DNA of 7,042 bases, from positions 1 to 7,042 of the forward strand of contig CANQSI010000045.1 in NCBI GenBank assembly GCA_947626465.1, in the 5' to 3' direction. A model generated the notes under the pieces. That model worked only from the letters and a program-made list of their open reading frames with translations. It had not been told where the DNA came from and searched no databases. This DNA is from an uncultured Atopobiaceae bacterium. GTDB lineage: Bacteria; Actinomycetota; Coriobacteriia; Coriobacteriales; Atopobiaceae. A program made the translations under genes and the position numbers. Of the stretch, positions 1 to 6,530 are shown in pieces (the stretch's first letter is position 1; each line of letters opens with the position of its first letter).

Positions 1-182
1 TACTCCTCGCGCGTTTCCGCTCCATCGCTCTCGTCGAAGATGCCGTCCATGTCGACGACGTCTTCCTCGTCGTAGCCGCCCCTTTCCTCCGGCGCTTCCT
101 CTCCTTTGAGATCCTTCCGTGCATCCTTGTCGTCGGGCACGACGTCTCCCTTCACGCGAGGTCGATTGATTCGCGCTTCCAC
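1..182 (-). CDS. Possible acidic protein, N-terminal part (cut by left edge)
   Basis: A minus-strand frame is open from an in-frame TGA near 230 to the left edge. The first usable start is GTG at 180-182, with alternatives GTG at 153-155 and ATG at 48-50. None has a convincing ribosome binding site at proper spacing, so the start is undecided. From 182 it would give about 60 residues, strongly acidic and hydrophilic, with runs such as GYDEEDVVDMDGIFDE and no cysteines or membrane segment. This looks like a disordered, charged N-terminus ahead of a domain lying outside the window. I do not recognise a family. The plus-strand frame in exact antisense register is also open, so the coding strand is not certain. 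If real, the gene is divergent from the LysR gene and shares its upstream region. Confidence 0.35.
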   Translation of the reverse strand, partial: MEARINRPRVKGDVVPDDKDARKDLKGEEAPEERGGYDEEDVVDMDGIFDESDGAETREE

Positions 183-367
183 AATGAAGGGAATCGAGGC
201 GGACGGCCGCGAGCGGGCTACGATTCAACCGCGAGGTTGATACCTTGCATATGTGCAGGTACGGGGTTTATGCCGTGGCACAATCACTGCTCAGTGGCGT
301 AGGGGGTACGCACGAGCGGATGGCGAGGTGTGGCCCCTGCCAATGGAGTGCATGGCACGGGGGCCAA
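183..367. other. Intergenic region upstream of the LysR gene
   Basis: No convincing coding sequence is visible. The LysR frame stays open upstream to a TTG at 245, with an ATG at 251 and another at 320. The translated extension (Cys/Trp-rich, with no LysR homology) and its codon use do not look like protein. A near-consensus -35 hexamer TTGATA lies at 237-242, but no good -10 follows at 16-18 bp. The palindrome at 241-261 is listed separately. The region probably carries the lysR promoter and perhaps one for the divergent ORF. Confidence 0.5.
241..261. promoter_or_regulatory. Candidate LysR-type operator (T-N11-A palindrome)
   Basis: The arms TACCT (241-245) and AGGTA (257-261) are perfect inverted repeats separated by 11 bp, which is the T-N11-A geometry typical of LysR-type binding sites. 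Allowing one bulged T, the arms extend to TACC(T)TGCA and TGCAGGTA. The site overlaps the end of a TTGATA -35-like hexamer and lies about 110 bp upstream of the chosen lysR start. LysR regulators commonly bind such boxes upstream of their own gene or a divergent target. Binding here is inferred. Confidence 0.4.
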
Positions 368-1309
368 TTGATTTCGCTGAGCCAAATACAGTGCTTCGTG
401 ATGACCGTGGACGAGGGCAGCGTGACGGCGGCCGCTCGCGCGCTCGGCGTCTCGCCCCAGGCGGTGTCGAAGGCCGTGAACGACCTCGAGCGCTCGCTCG
501 ACCGCACGCTCTTCGTGAGGCGCGCCTCCGGCTTGAAGCCCACTCCCTATGGCCTCACCTTCAGCAAGAAGGCGCGGCGCATGCTGAAGGAGGCGCAAGA
601 GCTCGAGGACTTCTCGAAAGGCACGAGCATCGCCAACCGCGAGCACCTCGTGCTCCTGCTCTGCATTCCGAAGATCGCGAACTTCAACTCCATCAGCCAG
701 AAGATCAGCACGTTCTTCACGAGCCGTCTCGGCGCGCCCGTGAACGTCGACTACCGCCCCTTCGACGAGTGCATGGAAAAGCTCGCCTTCGGCGAAGCGG
801 ACGCCTTCATCACGATCGGCAAGACCGTGCTCCCCGAGATGGACGTGGCCACGATCGACAGCATCGACGTGGGCATGCTCCTCTGGGAGAAGAACCCGCT
901 TGCAGAGCTCGAGCACCTCACGCTCGATGACGTGCTCGACACCCCGCTCTACCTCACGCAGAACTTCTCCTTCTTCACGGAGGCGGTCTCAGGCGAGCTT
1001 CGTGCGTCAAAGAAGGGCGATGAGCTCAAGCTCATGAAGCTTTCCATGTCGCTCCATGGGCTCTTCAACGCGCTCGTCACGAAGCGAGGTGGCGTCGTGA
1101 TGCCGTTTATCCACGGCGTGGACGATTGGCTTCCCGACACGACGACCGTCCCCTTCAGCGTGAGCGAGGTGAGCCGCGTACCGCTTTGCCTCGTGACCCC
1201 CAAGCAGGACAAGACCGAGTACTGCGTGGCCATCGAGGATTTGCTGGTGGGCGGGCGAGAGGATCATGCCGCACTGAGTCGCGCCGCGTTCAGCGTGCGC
1301 CCGAGGTAG
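368..1309 (+). CDS. LysR-family transcriptional regulator
   Basis: DNA-binding regulator with the usual LysR plan. A winged helix-turn-helix occupies residues about 4-62, with helices around EGSVTAAARALGVS and PQAVSKAVNDLERSL followed by the wing residues LFVRR. A linker helix to about residue 85 leads to a C-terminal effector-binding region. The TTG start at 368 is chosen because it puts the HTH at the usual place, gives 313 residues (family about 300), and has a G-rich ACGGGGG stretch 4-5 bp upstream. Starts at 245, 251 or 320 would add non-homologous residues. The HTH is canonical. The effector domain is only loosely similar to well-known members, so the inducer and targets cannot be named. 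It converges on the methyltransferase gene with a 10-bp gap. Possible targets are itself or the ORF to its left. No sequence evidence links it to arcA/arcB. Confidence 0.88.
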   Translation: MISLSQIQCFVMTVDEGSVTAAARALGVSPQAVSKAVNDLERSLDRTLFVRRASGLKPTPYGLTFSKKARRMLKEAQELEDFSKGTSIANREHLVLLLCIPKIANFNSISQKISTFFTSRLGAPVNVDYRPFDECMEKLAFGEADAFITIGKTVLPEMDVATIDSIDVGMLLWEKNPLAELEHLTLDDVLDTPLYLTQNFSFFTEAVSGELRASKKGDELKLMKLSMSLHGLFNALVTKRGGVVMPFIHGVDDWLPDTTTVPFSVSEVSRVPLCLVTPKQDKTEYCVAIEDLLVGGREDHAALSRAAFSVRPR

Positions 1310-1319
1310 GGAAGCGCGC

Positions 1320-2693
1320 CTACGCCACGCCGTGCGATGCCGCGCCGGACGCGCCTTTGGGCGTGAACGTGGCCACGCACTCCATGTGGTAGGTCTCGGG
1401 GAAGAGATCGACGGGCACGACGCGTGCAAGACGCCAGGTGCCCGCGCTTTCCAGGCGCTGCACGTCGCGCGCGAGCGTCTGCGGGTCGCACGACACGTAG
1501 ACGAGGCGCTTCGCCTCTCCTGCCTCGGAAAGTCCCGCGACTGCTTCTTTCGAGAGGCCGGCGCGCGGCGGGTCGCAGATGATGAGGTCGGCGGAATCTC
1601 CGGGCATCTCGCGCGCCGCATCGCCACCCACGGCCTCGACGTTTTCGAGGCCAGCCACCTCGAGGTTTGCGCGGAGATCGCGCACGGCGGGGCCAAATGC
1701 CTCGACGGCCTCCACCCAGCCAAGGCGGCGCGCGAGGGGCAGCGTGAAGGTGCCGGCGCCCGAGTAGAGGTCCCATGCGCCGAGTTCCTCGAGGGGCGCG
1801 TCCAGCACGCGTGCGCACTCGTCGGCTGCCGCGAGGACGAGCTCGATGAGGGCCTCGGCGCCTTCGGTGTTCACCTGGAAGAAGGACGGCGCCGAGACCG
1901 CCATCCGGTGGCCGTCCAAGCGCTCACGCCAGCGCGCGCGGCCCCCGAGCACTTCGAATCCCGCGAGCGTACGGGCCTTCTTCGGCCCCTTCTGCATCAC
2001 GCGCACCACCCCGGTGGCGCCAGTTCCCTCGGCGAGGACCTTTGCGGAGAAGCCGCGGGGAAAGCCCGAGGGAGGCGTCCAGAGTGCGATCTCCACGTCG
2101 TTCGTGCGCTCTGATGCGCGCACGCCCACGCGAAGGATCTCGAGCGCATGGCCGCGAGCGAGGTAGGAAACCGCGCCCGCCACCTTCTTCGGCAGCTTCT
2201 CGAAGCGCTTCGGCAAGAGCGGGCACGCATCCACCGCCACCACGTGCTCGCCGGAGAGGTCGTGGAAGCCGAGCTTAAGGCCTCGCTCGGTGGCAGCGAC
2301 GGCGAGCTCCACCTTGTTGCGATAGCCCCATGGCGCGCTCGGCGAGACGAGGGGACGGAGCACCTCGCCGAGGCGCTCCTCGGAAAGCCCGCCCGTCCGC
2401 TGAAGCGCTGAGGCGATGTTCGCCTCCTTCGCACGCACCTGCTCCCCGTGGGAGAGGGCACCCCACGGACACCCTCCGCACACGCCCACGAGGGGGCAAG
2501 GCGGCGTCACGCGCTCAGGCGAGGGCTCGAGAACCTCGAGCGTGCGGACCCTATCGAAGCGCTTGTCCTCGGAGACGACCTCCGCCTCCACCACATCGCC
2601 CGCCACGGCACCCTCCACGAAGACCGCCTTGCCGTCCTCCTCATGGGCAATGGCGGCGGGGCCATAGGTCATGGCTTCAACGTGCAGGCGCAT
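1320..2693 (-). CDS. rlmD: Fe-S dependent 23S rRNA uracil-5-methyltransferase (TrmA/RumA family)
   Basis: SAM-dependent enzyme of 457 residues that makes 5-methyluridine in RNA, most likely in 23S rRNA (U1939 in RlmD; U747 and U1939 in RlmCD). Residues about 1-60 look like a TRAM RNA-binding domain. Four cysteines, C66, C72, C75 and C157, match the [4Fe-4S] cluster of RumA-type enzymes and argue against TrmA, which lacks it. The SAM-binding loop is DLYSGAGTF (308-316). DPPR (374-377), the nucleophilic cysteine in YVSCDP (C402) and the general base in FPETYHMEC (E438) are all present. The ATG at 2693 follows a perfect AGGAGG, which fixes the start, although the frame stays open much further upstream across arcA. 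The gene is divergent from arcA. RlmD and RlmCD specificity cannot be separated by eye; paralogues of this family are common in Gram-positives. Confidence 0.9.
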   Translation of the reverse strand: MRLHVEAMTYGPAAIAHEEDGKAVFVEGAVAGDVVEAEVVSEDKRFDRVRTLEVLEPSPERVTPPCPLVGVCGGCPWGALSHGEQVRAKEANIASALQRTGGLSEERLGEVLRPLVSPSAPWGYRNKVELAVAATERGLKLGFHDLSGEHVVAVDACPLLPKRFEKLPKKVAGAVSYLARGHALEILRVGVRASERTNDVEIALWTPPSGFPRGFSAKVLAEGTGATGVVRVMQKGPKKARTLAGFEVLGGRARWRERLDGHRMAVSAPSFFQVNTEGAEALIELVLAAADECARVLDAPLEELGAWDLYSGAGTFTLPLARRLGWVEAVEAFGPAVRDLRANLEVAGLENVEAVGGDAAREMPGDSADLIICDPPRAGLSKEAVAGLSEAGEAKRLVYVSCDPQTLARDVQRLESAGTWRLARVVPVDLFPETYHMECVATFTPKGASGAASHGVA

Positions 2694-2858
2694 GGGCACC
2701 TCCTCGCAAGGGGCGTAAGGGGGCGACGGGTCGCCGCGATTGTACGCGAGCGCCGAGGCGCCAAGCTGCGAAGAGTTCGTGGGGCCCTCGGGCGCCCCTC
2801 CCGCCAAAACTGCAGTTACGGTAGGGTAGACGGGTTCGCATCGGATCGGGGGAGAAAC
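2694..2858. promoter_or_regulatory. Divergent rlmD/arcA promoter region
   Basis: This 165-bp gap separates two divergent genes and must hold signals for both. On the minus strand, TACAAT (2744-2739) is a 5/6 match to a -10 element and would start rlmD RNA about 40 nt before its ATG, but no good -35 lies 16-18 bp away. GGCGAC-GG-GTCGCC (2722-2735) is a perfect 14-bp palindrome near that predicted RNA start. On the arcA side, AACTGCAGTT (2808-2817) is a perfect 10-bp palindrome, and a GC-rich self-complementary stretch lies at 2781-2798. No recognisable ArgR or CRP/FNR-type site is seen, and no clear arcA -10/-35 pair. Confidence 0.45.
2699..2704 (-). promoter_or_regulatory. Ribosome binding site of the methyltransferase gene
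   Basis: AGGAGG on the minus strand, 5 nt before the ATG at 2693. It decides the start, because the same frame is open for about 400 more codons upstream with no comparable site. Confidence 0.85.
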
Positions 2859-4109
2859 GTGGCCCAAGCCATTCGCGTGGAGAGCGAGATCGGCCCACTG
2901 GAGAAGGTGCTCGTGCACCGCCCGGGCGAGGAGCTCAACAACCTCCCCCCGGAAGACCTCCAGCGCCTGCTCTTCGACGACGTGCCGTTCCTCGACGTGG
3001 CGCAAGAGGAACACGACGCCTTCACCGAGGTGCTTCGCAAAGAGGGCGTCGAGGTGCTCTACCTCGAGCAAGTGGTGGCGGAGGCGCTCGACGCGAATCC
3101 GGGGCTTGCCGAGGTGTTCGTGGAGCAGTGGCTCTCGGAATCCAACATCACCGGCGCCGATGCCACGAGCCTCGTGCGCGACTACGTCCTCTCCATCGAC
3201 GATACGCAGGCCATGGTGGCCAAGACCATGGCCGGCATCACGAAGGGCGAGGTGGAGCTCCCCACCCTCTCCACCCACACGCTCTCGGCGCTCCTCGGCA
3301 CCGCGGCCGACACCGAATCGAACCTCCTCGTCGACCCCATGCCGAGCCTCTACTTCACGCGCGATCCCTTCGCGTGCGTGGGGGAGGGCGTGATGGTGAA
3401 CCACATGCGCTTCAACATCCGGCGCCGCGAGACCATCTACGCCGAGTACCTCTTCGCCTACCACCCCGACTTTTGCCATGTGCCCCAGTGGTATGGACGT
3501 CGCGACCCGTATTTCGTGGAGGGCGGCGACGTGCTCGTGCTCGACGCGCAGACGCTCGCCATCGGCGTTTCGCAACGCACCGAGGCCGCGGCGGTGGATA
3601 TGCTCTGCCAGCGGCTCTTCTGGGGCGAGGTGCCCACGCCGGTGCGCACGGTCTACGCCTTCGACATCCCCGATTCGCGGGCGTTCATGCACCTCGACAC
3701 GGTGTTCACGCAGGTGGACGAGGATGCCTTCACCATCCACCCCGCCATCCTCGGAGGCCTCGCGGTCTATGAGATGCGCCCGGGCTGGACGCCGGGCGAC
3801 GTGCGCATCATCGAACACACGGGGCGCCTCGAGAACCTTCTCGCAGACGTGGTGGGGCTCGACGAGGTGCGGCTCGTGCCCTGCGGCAACGGTGATTCCA
3901 TCGCCGCTTCCCGCGAGCAATGGTCGGACGGTTCGAACACGCTCGCCGTCGCTCCGGGGCGCGTGGTGGTCTACCAGCGAAACGTGCTCACGAACGAGGC
4001 GCTTGCCAACGCGGGCGCCGAGCTCCTCGTGGTGCCCTCCGCAGAGCTATCGCGCGGGCGGGGCGGCCCGCGCTGCATGTCCATGCCCCTCGTGCGCGAG
4101 CGCCTCTAG
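2859..4109 (+). CDS. arcA: Arginine deiminase
   Basis: Cytoplasmic enzyme hydrolysing L-arginine to L-citrulline and ammonia, the first step of the arginine deiminase pathway. The 416 residues match the family length. The guanidino-modifying enzyme signatures are present: YFTRDPF (165-171, with D169), EGGD (221-224), MHLD (277-280, with H278 and D280) and the C-terminal RGGPRCMSMPL with the nucleophilic C406. All catalytic residues look intact. The start is GTG at 2859, preceded by GGGGGAG 4 nt upstream. It puts VESEIGPLEKVLVHRPG at the N-terminus as in other ArcA proteins; the open frame back to 2448 runs antisense to rlmD and is not used. arcB follows 67 bp downstream, so the two are probably one transcript. 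The pathway supplies energy and acid resistance in anaerobes. Confidence 0.96.
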   Translation: MAQAIRVESEIGPLEKVLVHRPGEELNNLPPEDLQRLLFDDVPFLDVAQEEHDAFTEVLRKEGVEVLYLEQVVAEALDANPGLAEVFVEQWLSESNITGADATSLVRDYVLSIDDTQAMVAKTMAGITKGEVELPTLSTHTLSALLGTAADTESNLLVDPMPSLYFTRDPFACVGEGVMVNHMRFNIRRRETIYAEYLFAYHPDFCHVPQWYGRRDPYFVEGGDVLVLDAQTLAIGVSQRTEAAAVDMLCQRLFWGEVPTPVRTVYAFDIPDSRAFMHLDTVFTQVDEDAFTIHPAILGGLAVYEMRPGWTPGDVRIIEHTGRLENLLADVVGLDEVRLVPCGNGDSIAASREQWSDGSNTLAVAPGRVVVYQRNVLTNEALANAGAELLVVPSAELSRGRGGPRCMSMPLVRERL

Positions 4110-4141
4110 CGCACGGTCCCTCGGGCTTTGCCTCGGTGGCA

Positions 4142-4153
4142 CGGGCCGGCCCG
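4142..4153. repeat. GC-only 12-bp palindrome in the arcA-arcB gap
   Basis: CGGGCCGGCCCG is a perfect palindrome within the 67-bp spacer between arcA and arcB, just before the arcB ribosome binding site (AGAAAGG at 4164-4170). A direct repeat CCTCGG separated by 6 bp lies slightly upstream. It could form a small RNA stem that tunes arcB expression. There is no T tract, so it is not a canonical terminator. In DNA this GC-rich, a chance origin is also possible. Confidence 0.3.
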
Positions 4154-4176
4154 CCCACATTCGAGAAAGGCGATCC

Positions 4177-5166
4177 ATGTCCTCCCTCACAGGCCGCAGC
4201 TTCCTCACGCTCCTCGACTTCACCCCCGAGGAGATCCGCTTCCTCCTCTCGGAATCGGCGCGCTTCAAGGAGCTCAAGCGCCATTGCGTGAAGCATCGCT
4301 GGCTCGAGGGCAAGAACGTCGCCCTCATCTTCGAGAAGACCTCCACGCGCACGCGCTCCTCCTTCGAGGTGGCCGCGAGCGACCTCGGCATGGGCTCGAC
4401 GACGCTCGACTCGGGAAACTCGCAGATGGGCGCCAAGGAATCGGTGGAGGACACCGCGCGCGTGCTCGGACGCATCTTCGATGGCATCTGCTACCGCGGC
4501 TACGCGCAGGCCACGGTGGAGAAGATGGCCGAGGTGGCCGGCGTGCCCGTGTGGAACGCCCTCACCGACGACTTCCACCCCACGCAGATGATCGCCGACT
4601 TCCTCACCATCCAGGAGGAGTTCGGCGACCTCGAGGGCAGGAAGCTCGTCTTCTTCGGCGATGCGCGCAATAACGTGGCGAACTCCCTCATGGTGGCCTC
4701 CGCCAAGCTCGGCGTCCACTTCGTGGCCTGCGGCCCCGAGGCGCTCGCACCCGCCGCGGATCTCGTGGAGAGGTGCCGCGCCATCGCCGAGGAAACCGGT
4801 GGCTCCGTCACGCTCACCGAGGATCCAAAAGCCGCCGCCACCGGAGCCGATGCGCTCTACACCGACATCTGGCTCTCGATGGGCGAGCCGAAGGAGCTCT
4901 GGAAGGAGCGCATCCATCTCCTCGAGCCCTACCGCGTGACCCCGAAACTCATGGCGAAGGCGAAGGGAAACGCGATCTTCCTCCACTGCCTGCCCTCGTT
5001 CCACGATCGCGAGACGACCGTGGGCGAAGAGATCTACCAGCGCTTTGGGCTGAAAGAGATGGAGGTGGCCGACAAGGTCTTCCGCGGCCCCCGCTCCCGC
5101 GTCTTCGACGAAGCCGAAAACCGCATGCACAGCATCAAGGCCGTGATGTATTCGACTCTCTGCTAG
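4177..5166 (+). CDS. arcB: Ornithine carbamoyltransferase, catabolic type
   Basis: Interconverts citrulline plus phosphate with ornithine plus carbamoyl phosphate; next to arcA it should run in the catabolic direction. The protein has 329 residues, usual for the family. The carbamoyl-phosphate loop is STRTR (56-60), followed by SQMGAKESVEDTARVLGR, FHPTQ (133-137), the ornithine-binding D230 with SMGEP (234-238), and HCLP (270-273) with the active-site cysteine C271. The C-terminus VFDEAENRMHSIKAVM is as in ArcB proteins. SMG identifies it as an ornithine rather than an aspartate enzyme. The start is ATG at 4177 with AGAAAGG 6 nt upstream. Overall it resembles catabolic ArcB more than ArgF, a call resting on pattern and context. 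Its TAG stop overlaps the stop of trpS on the other strand. No carbamate kinase gene follows. Confidence 0.95.
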   Translation: MSSLTGRSFLTLLDFTPEEIRFLLSESARFKELKRHCVKHRWLEGKNVALIFEKTSTRTRSSFEVAASDLGMGSTTLDSGNSQMGAKESVEDTARVLGRIFDGICYRGYAQATVEKMAEVAGVPVWNALTDDFHPTQMIADFLTIQEEFGDLEGRKLVFFGDARNNVANSLMVASAKLGVHFVACGPEALAPAADLVERCRAIAEETGGSVTLTEDPKAAATGADALYTDIWLSMGEPKELWKERIHLLEPYRVTPKLMAKAKGNAIFLHCLPSFHDRETTVGEEIYQRFGLKEMEVADKVFRGPRSRVFDEAENRMHSIKAVMYSTLC

Positions 5167-6212
5167 TACACCATGCCCATCGCCTCGCGAACCTGGCTGA
5201 GGGTCTCGTTCGCGACGGCGTTGGCGTGGGCGTTGCCCTCGTGGAGCACGTCGATGACGTAGTCCATGTCGTGGGCGAGCTCCTCGCGGCGCGCGCGAAG
5301 CGGGGCGAGGTAGGTGTTCACCGCGTGGGTGACGTAGGCCTTGAGCGCGGCTGAGCCGGCGTCGCCGATCTCCGCGGCGATGTCTTCGGGGTTTCGCCCC
5401 TCGCAGATGGCGGCGGTGGAGAGGAGCGCGGAGACGCCGGGGCGATTCTCGGGGTCGAAGGTGATGGTGCGCTCCGAGTCGGTGCGCGACTTCTTGATGA
5501 GCTTGGCGGTTTCCTCGGCCGTCATGGAGAGCGCGATGGCGTTGCCGTAGCTCTTCGACATCTTCCGCCCGTCGAGGCCGGGGAGGAGCGGCACGTCCGA
5601 GAGGAGCGCCACGGGTTCGGGGAAGACCTTGCCGTAGCGCTTGTTGAACCGGTGCGCCACCTGGCGCGTTTGCTCCACGTGGGGGAGCTGGTCCATGCCC
5701 ACGGGCACGAGGGTTCCCTTGCAGAAGAGGATGTCGCAGGCTTGGTGCACTGGGTAGGTGAGGAGAAGGCCCGTGAGGGCGTGCCCCGAGGCCTCGAGCT
5801 CGGTTTTCACGGTGGGATTGCGCAGGAGCTCGGCTTCCGTGACGAGCGAGAGGAAGGGGAGCATGAGCTGGTTCAGCGCGGGAACGGCGGAGTGGGTGAA
5901 GATCGTCGTCCGGGAGGGGTCGACGCCCATCGCGAGGTAGTCGAGGAGCATCGAATAGGTGTTCTCGCGGATTTGGTCGGTGGTGTCGCGATCGGTGATC
6001 ACCTGGTAGTCGGCGATGAGGATGTAGCACTTCACGCCGAGGTTCTGGAGCTTCACGCGCGGCGCCTCGGTGCCGAAGTAGTGGCCGAGGTGAAGGGGGC
6101 CGGTGGGGCGATCGCCCGAGAGCATGACGTGCTTCTCGGGATGGAGCGCGAGCTCGGCCCATGTGGCGTCGGAGCGTCGCTTGGCCTCTTGGTAGCTGCC
6201 TTCGTTGGGCAT
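5163..6212 (-). CDS. trpS: Tryptophanyl-tRNA synthetase
   Basis: Cytoplasmic class Ic aminoacyl-tRNA synthetase that charges tRNA-Trp. The 349 residues are slightly longer than the roughly 330 typical of bacterial TrpRS, with about 25 extra residues before the first motif. The HIGH-type signature is in GDRPTGPLHLGHYFG (HLGH at 41-44), the GMDQ motif is at 172-175, and the KMSKS loop is canonical at 217-221 (GRKMSKSYGN). The C-terminal helical region is complete. ATG at 6212 is preceded by GAGGAGG 4 nt upstream, which fixes the start. The gene converges on arcB with overlapping stop codons and is divergent from nrdD across a 477-bp gap. I looked for a T-box leader, common before tRNA-synthetase genes in Gram-positives, and saw no T-box consensus in the 150 bp upstream. 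Confidence 0.96.
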   Translation of the reverse strand: MPNEGSYQEAKRRSDATWAELALHPEKHVMLSGDRPTGPLHLGHYFGTEAPRVKLQNLGVKCYILIADYQVITDRDTTDQIRENTYSMLLDYLAMGVDPSRTTIFTHSAVPALNQLMLPFLSLVTEAELLRNPTVKTELEASGHALTGLLLTYPVHQACDILFCKGTLVPVGMDQLPHVEQTRQVAHRFNKRYGKVFPEPVALLSDVPLLPGLDGRKMSKSYGNAIALSMTAEETAKLIKKSRTDSERTITFDPENRPGVSALLSTAAICEGRNPEDIAAEIGDAGSAALKAYVTHAVNTYLAPLRARREELAHDMDYVIDVLHEGNAHANAVANETLSQVREAMGMVY

Positions 6213-6311
6213 GGGCCCTCCTCACCGGTCTCGCCTGTGTTCCGGGGCCACATGGTAGTCCGACGGCGCGCCCGCCGCTCACCGAAAATGTCGTTCGGAG
6301 GGAAATGCGAG

Positions 6312-6325
6312 CGTAGGGCCCTACG
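6312..6325. repeat. Perfect 14-bp palindrome upstream of trpS
   Basis: CGTAGGGCCCTACG is fully self-complementary and lies about 100 bp upstream of the trpS ATG, between trpS and the NrdR-like sites. Its position fits a regulator operator for trpS. The regulator is unknown, and RNA folding is unlikely because the symmetry leaves no proper loop without opening the centre. Confidence 0.35.
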
Positions 6326-6352
6326 ACCCCTAGGCGCGCTTCAAACGATCGA

Positions 6353-6368
6353 CCCCAACATGTTGTGG
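6353..6368. promoter_or_regulatory. Distal NrdR-box-like site
   Basis: CCCCAACATGTTGTGG matches the strong site at 6500-6515 at 14 of 16 positions and the published NrdR consensus acaCwAtATaTwgtgt at about 11 of 16. Its core CAACATGTTG is a perfect palindrome. No partner box is evident 30-32 bp to either side. Its start lies 147 bp upstream of the proximal box start, close to 14 helical turns. Confidence 0.5.
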
Positions 6369-6433
6369 TGCTCATCAAGTCTGCGATGGGTTTGCACATA
6401 GGGCTCTTACGCTGCGCATTGTTCAAAACTCGA

Positions 6434-6449
6434 TCGAATATATGTTCGA
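6434..6449. promoter_or_regulatory. LexA (SOS)-like box
   Basis: TCGAATATATGTTCGA matches the actinobacterial LexA consensus TCGAAC-N4-GTTCGA at 11 of 12 fixed positions. The dyad extends outward to 20 bp (6432-6451) with perfect 7-bp arms GATCGAA and TTCGATC. It lies about 240 bp upstream of the nrdD start, in an AT-rich stretch, overlapping a weak -10-like TATGTT. LexA binding would imply derepression after DNA damage. The site is visible; the regulator is inferred. Confidence 0.5.
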
Positions 6450-6499
6450 TCATCGCAGGTGAGAGAGCGCCACGGTCACTTGCGGGAAAAGTTGAAAAA

Positions 6500-6515
6500 C
6501 CACAAGATGTTGTGG
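6500..6515. promoter_or_regulatory. NrdR box, proximal copy 1
   Basis: CCACAAGATGTTGTGG is a near-perfect dyad with 6-bp arms CCACAA and TTGTGG and matches the NrdR consensus at about 12 of 16 positions. NrdR is the universal repressor of bacterial ribonucleotide reductase genes, and its boxes lie upstream of nrd operons, so the location before nrdD strongly supports the call. Confidence 0.7.
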
Positions 6516-6530
6516 CACCTGCCACCGTTC

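Noticed and set aside
2781..2798. A hairpin in the GC-rich stretch upstream of arcA.
   Set aside because: Several overlapping pairings are possible, but all have very short loops or weak stems, as expected from GC-only sequence.
2448..2858. N-terminal extension of the arcA frame upstream of GTG 2859.
   Set aside because: It overlaps rlmD in antisense; ArcA homology begins at the GTG, which has its own ribosome binding site and places the catalytic cysteine at residue 406.
2694..3920. The rlmD frame stays open for about 409 codons upstream, giving an 866-residue minus-strand ORF.
   Set aside because: This part runs antisense to arcA, which has full family motifs. A perfect AGGAGG precedes the ATG at 2693, and the extra residues are an Arg/His/Glu-rich shadow of arcA.
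4110..4176. An intrinsic terminator between arcA and arcB.
   Set aside because: The GC palindrome there has no T tract, and the short spacing with a good arcB ribosome binding site favours co-transcription.
6213..6360. A T-box riboswitch or Trp-codon leader peptide for trpS.
   Set aside because: No T-box consensus is present on the minus strand. The only candidate, an out-of-frame ATG-TGG at 6253, has a single Trp codon and no ribosome binding site.
3988..6525. A very long minus-strand ORF (845 codons) crossing arcA, arcB, trpS and the upstream region.
   Set aside because: It lies out of frame with trpS and antisense to arcB, both certain. Its composition is typical of GC-bias shadow frames, with no domain.
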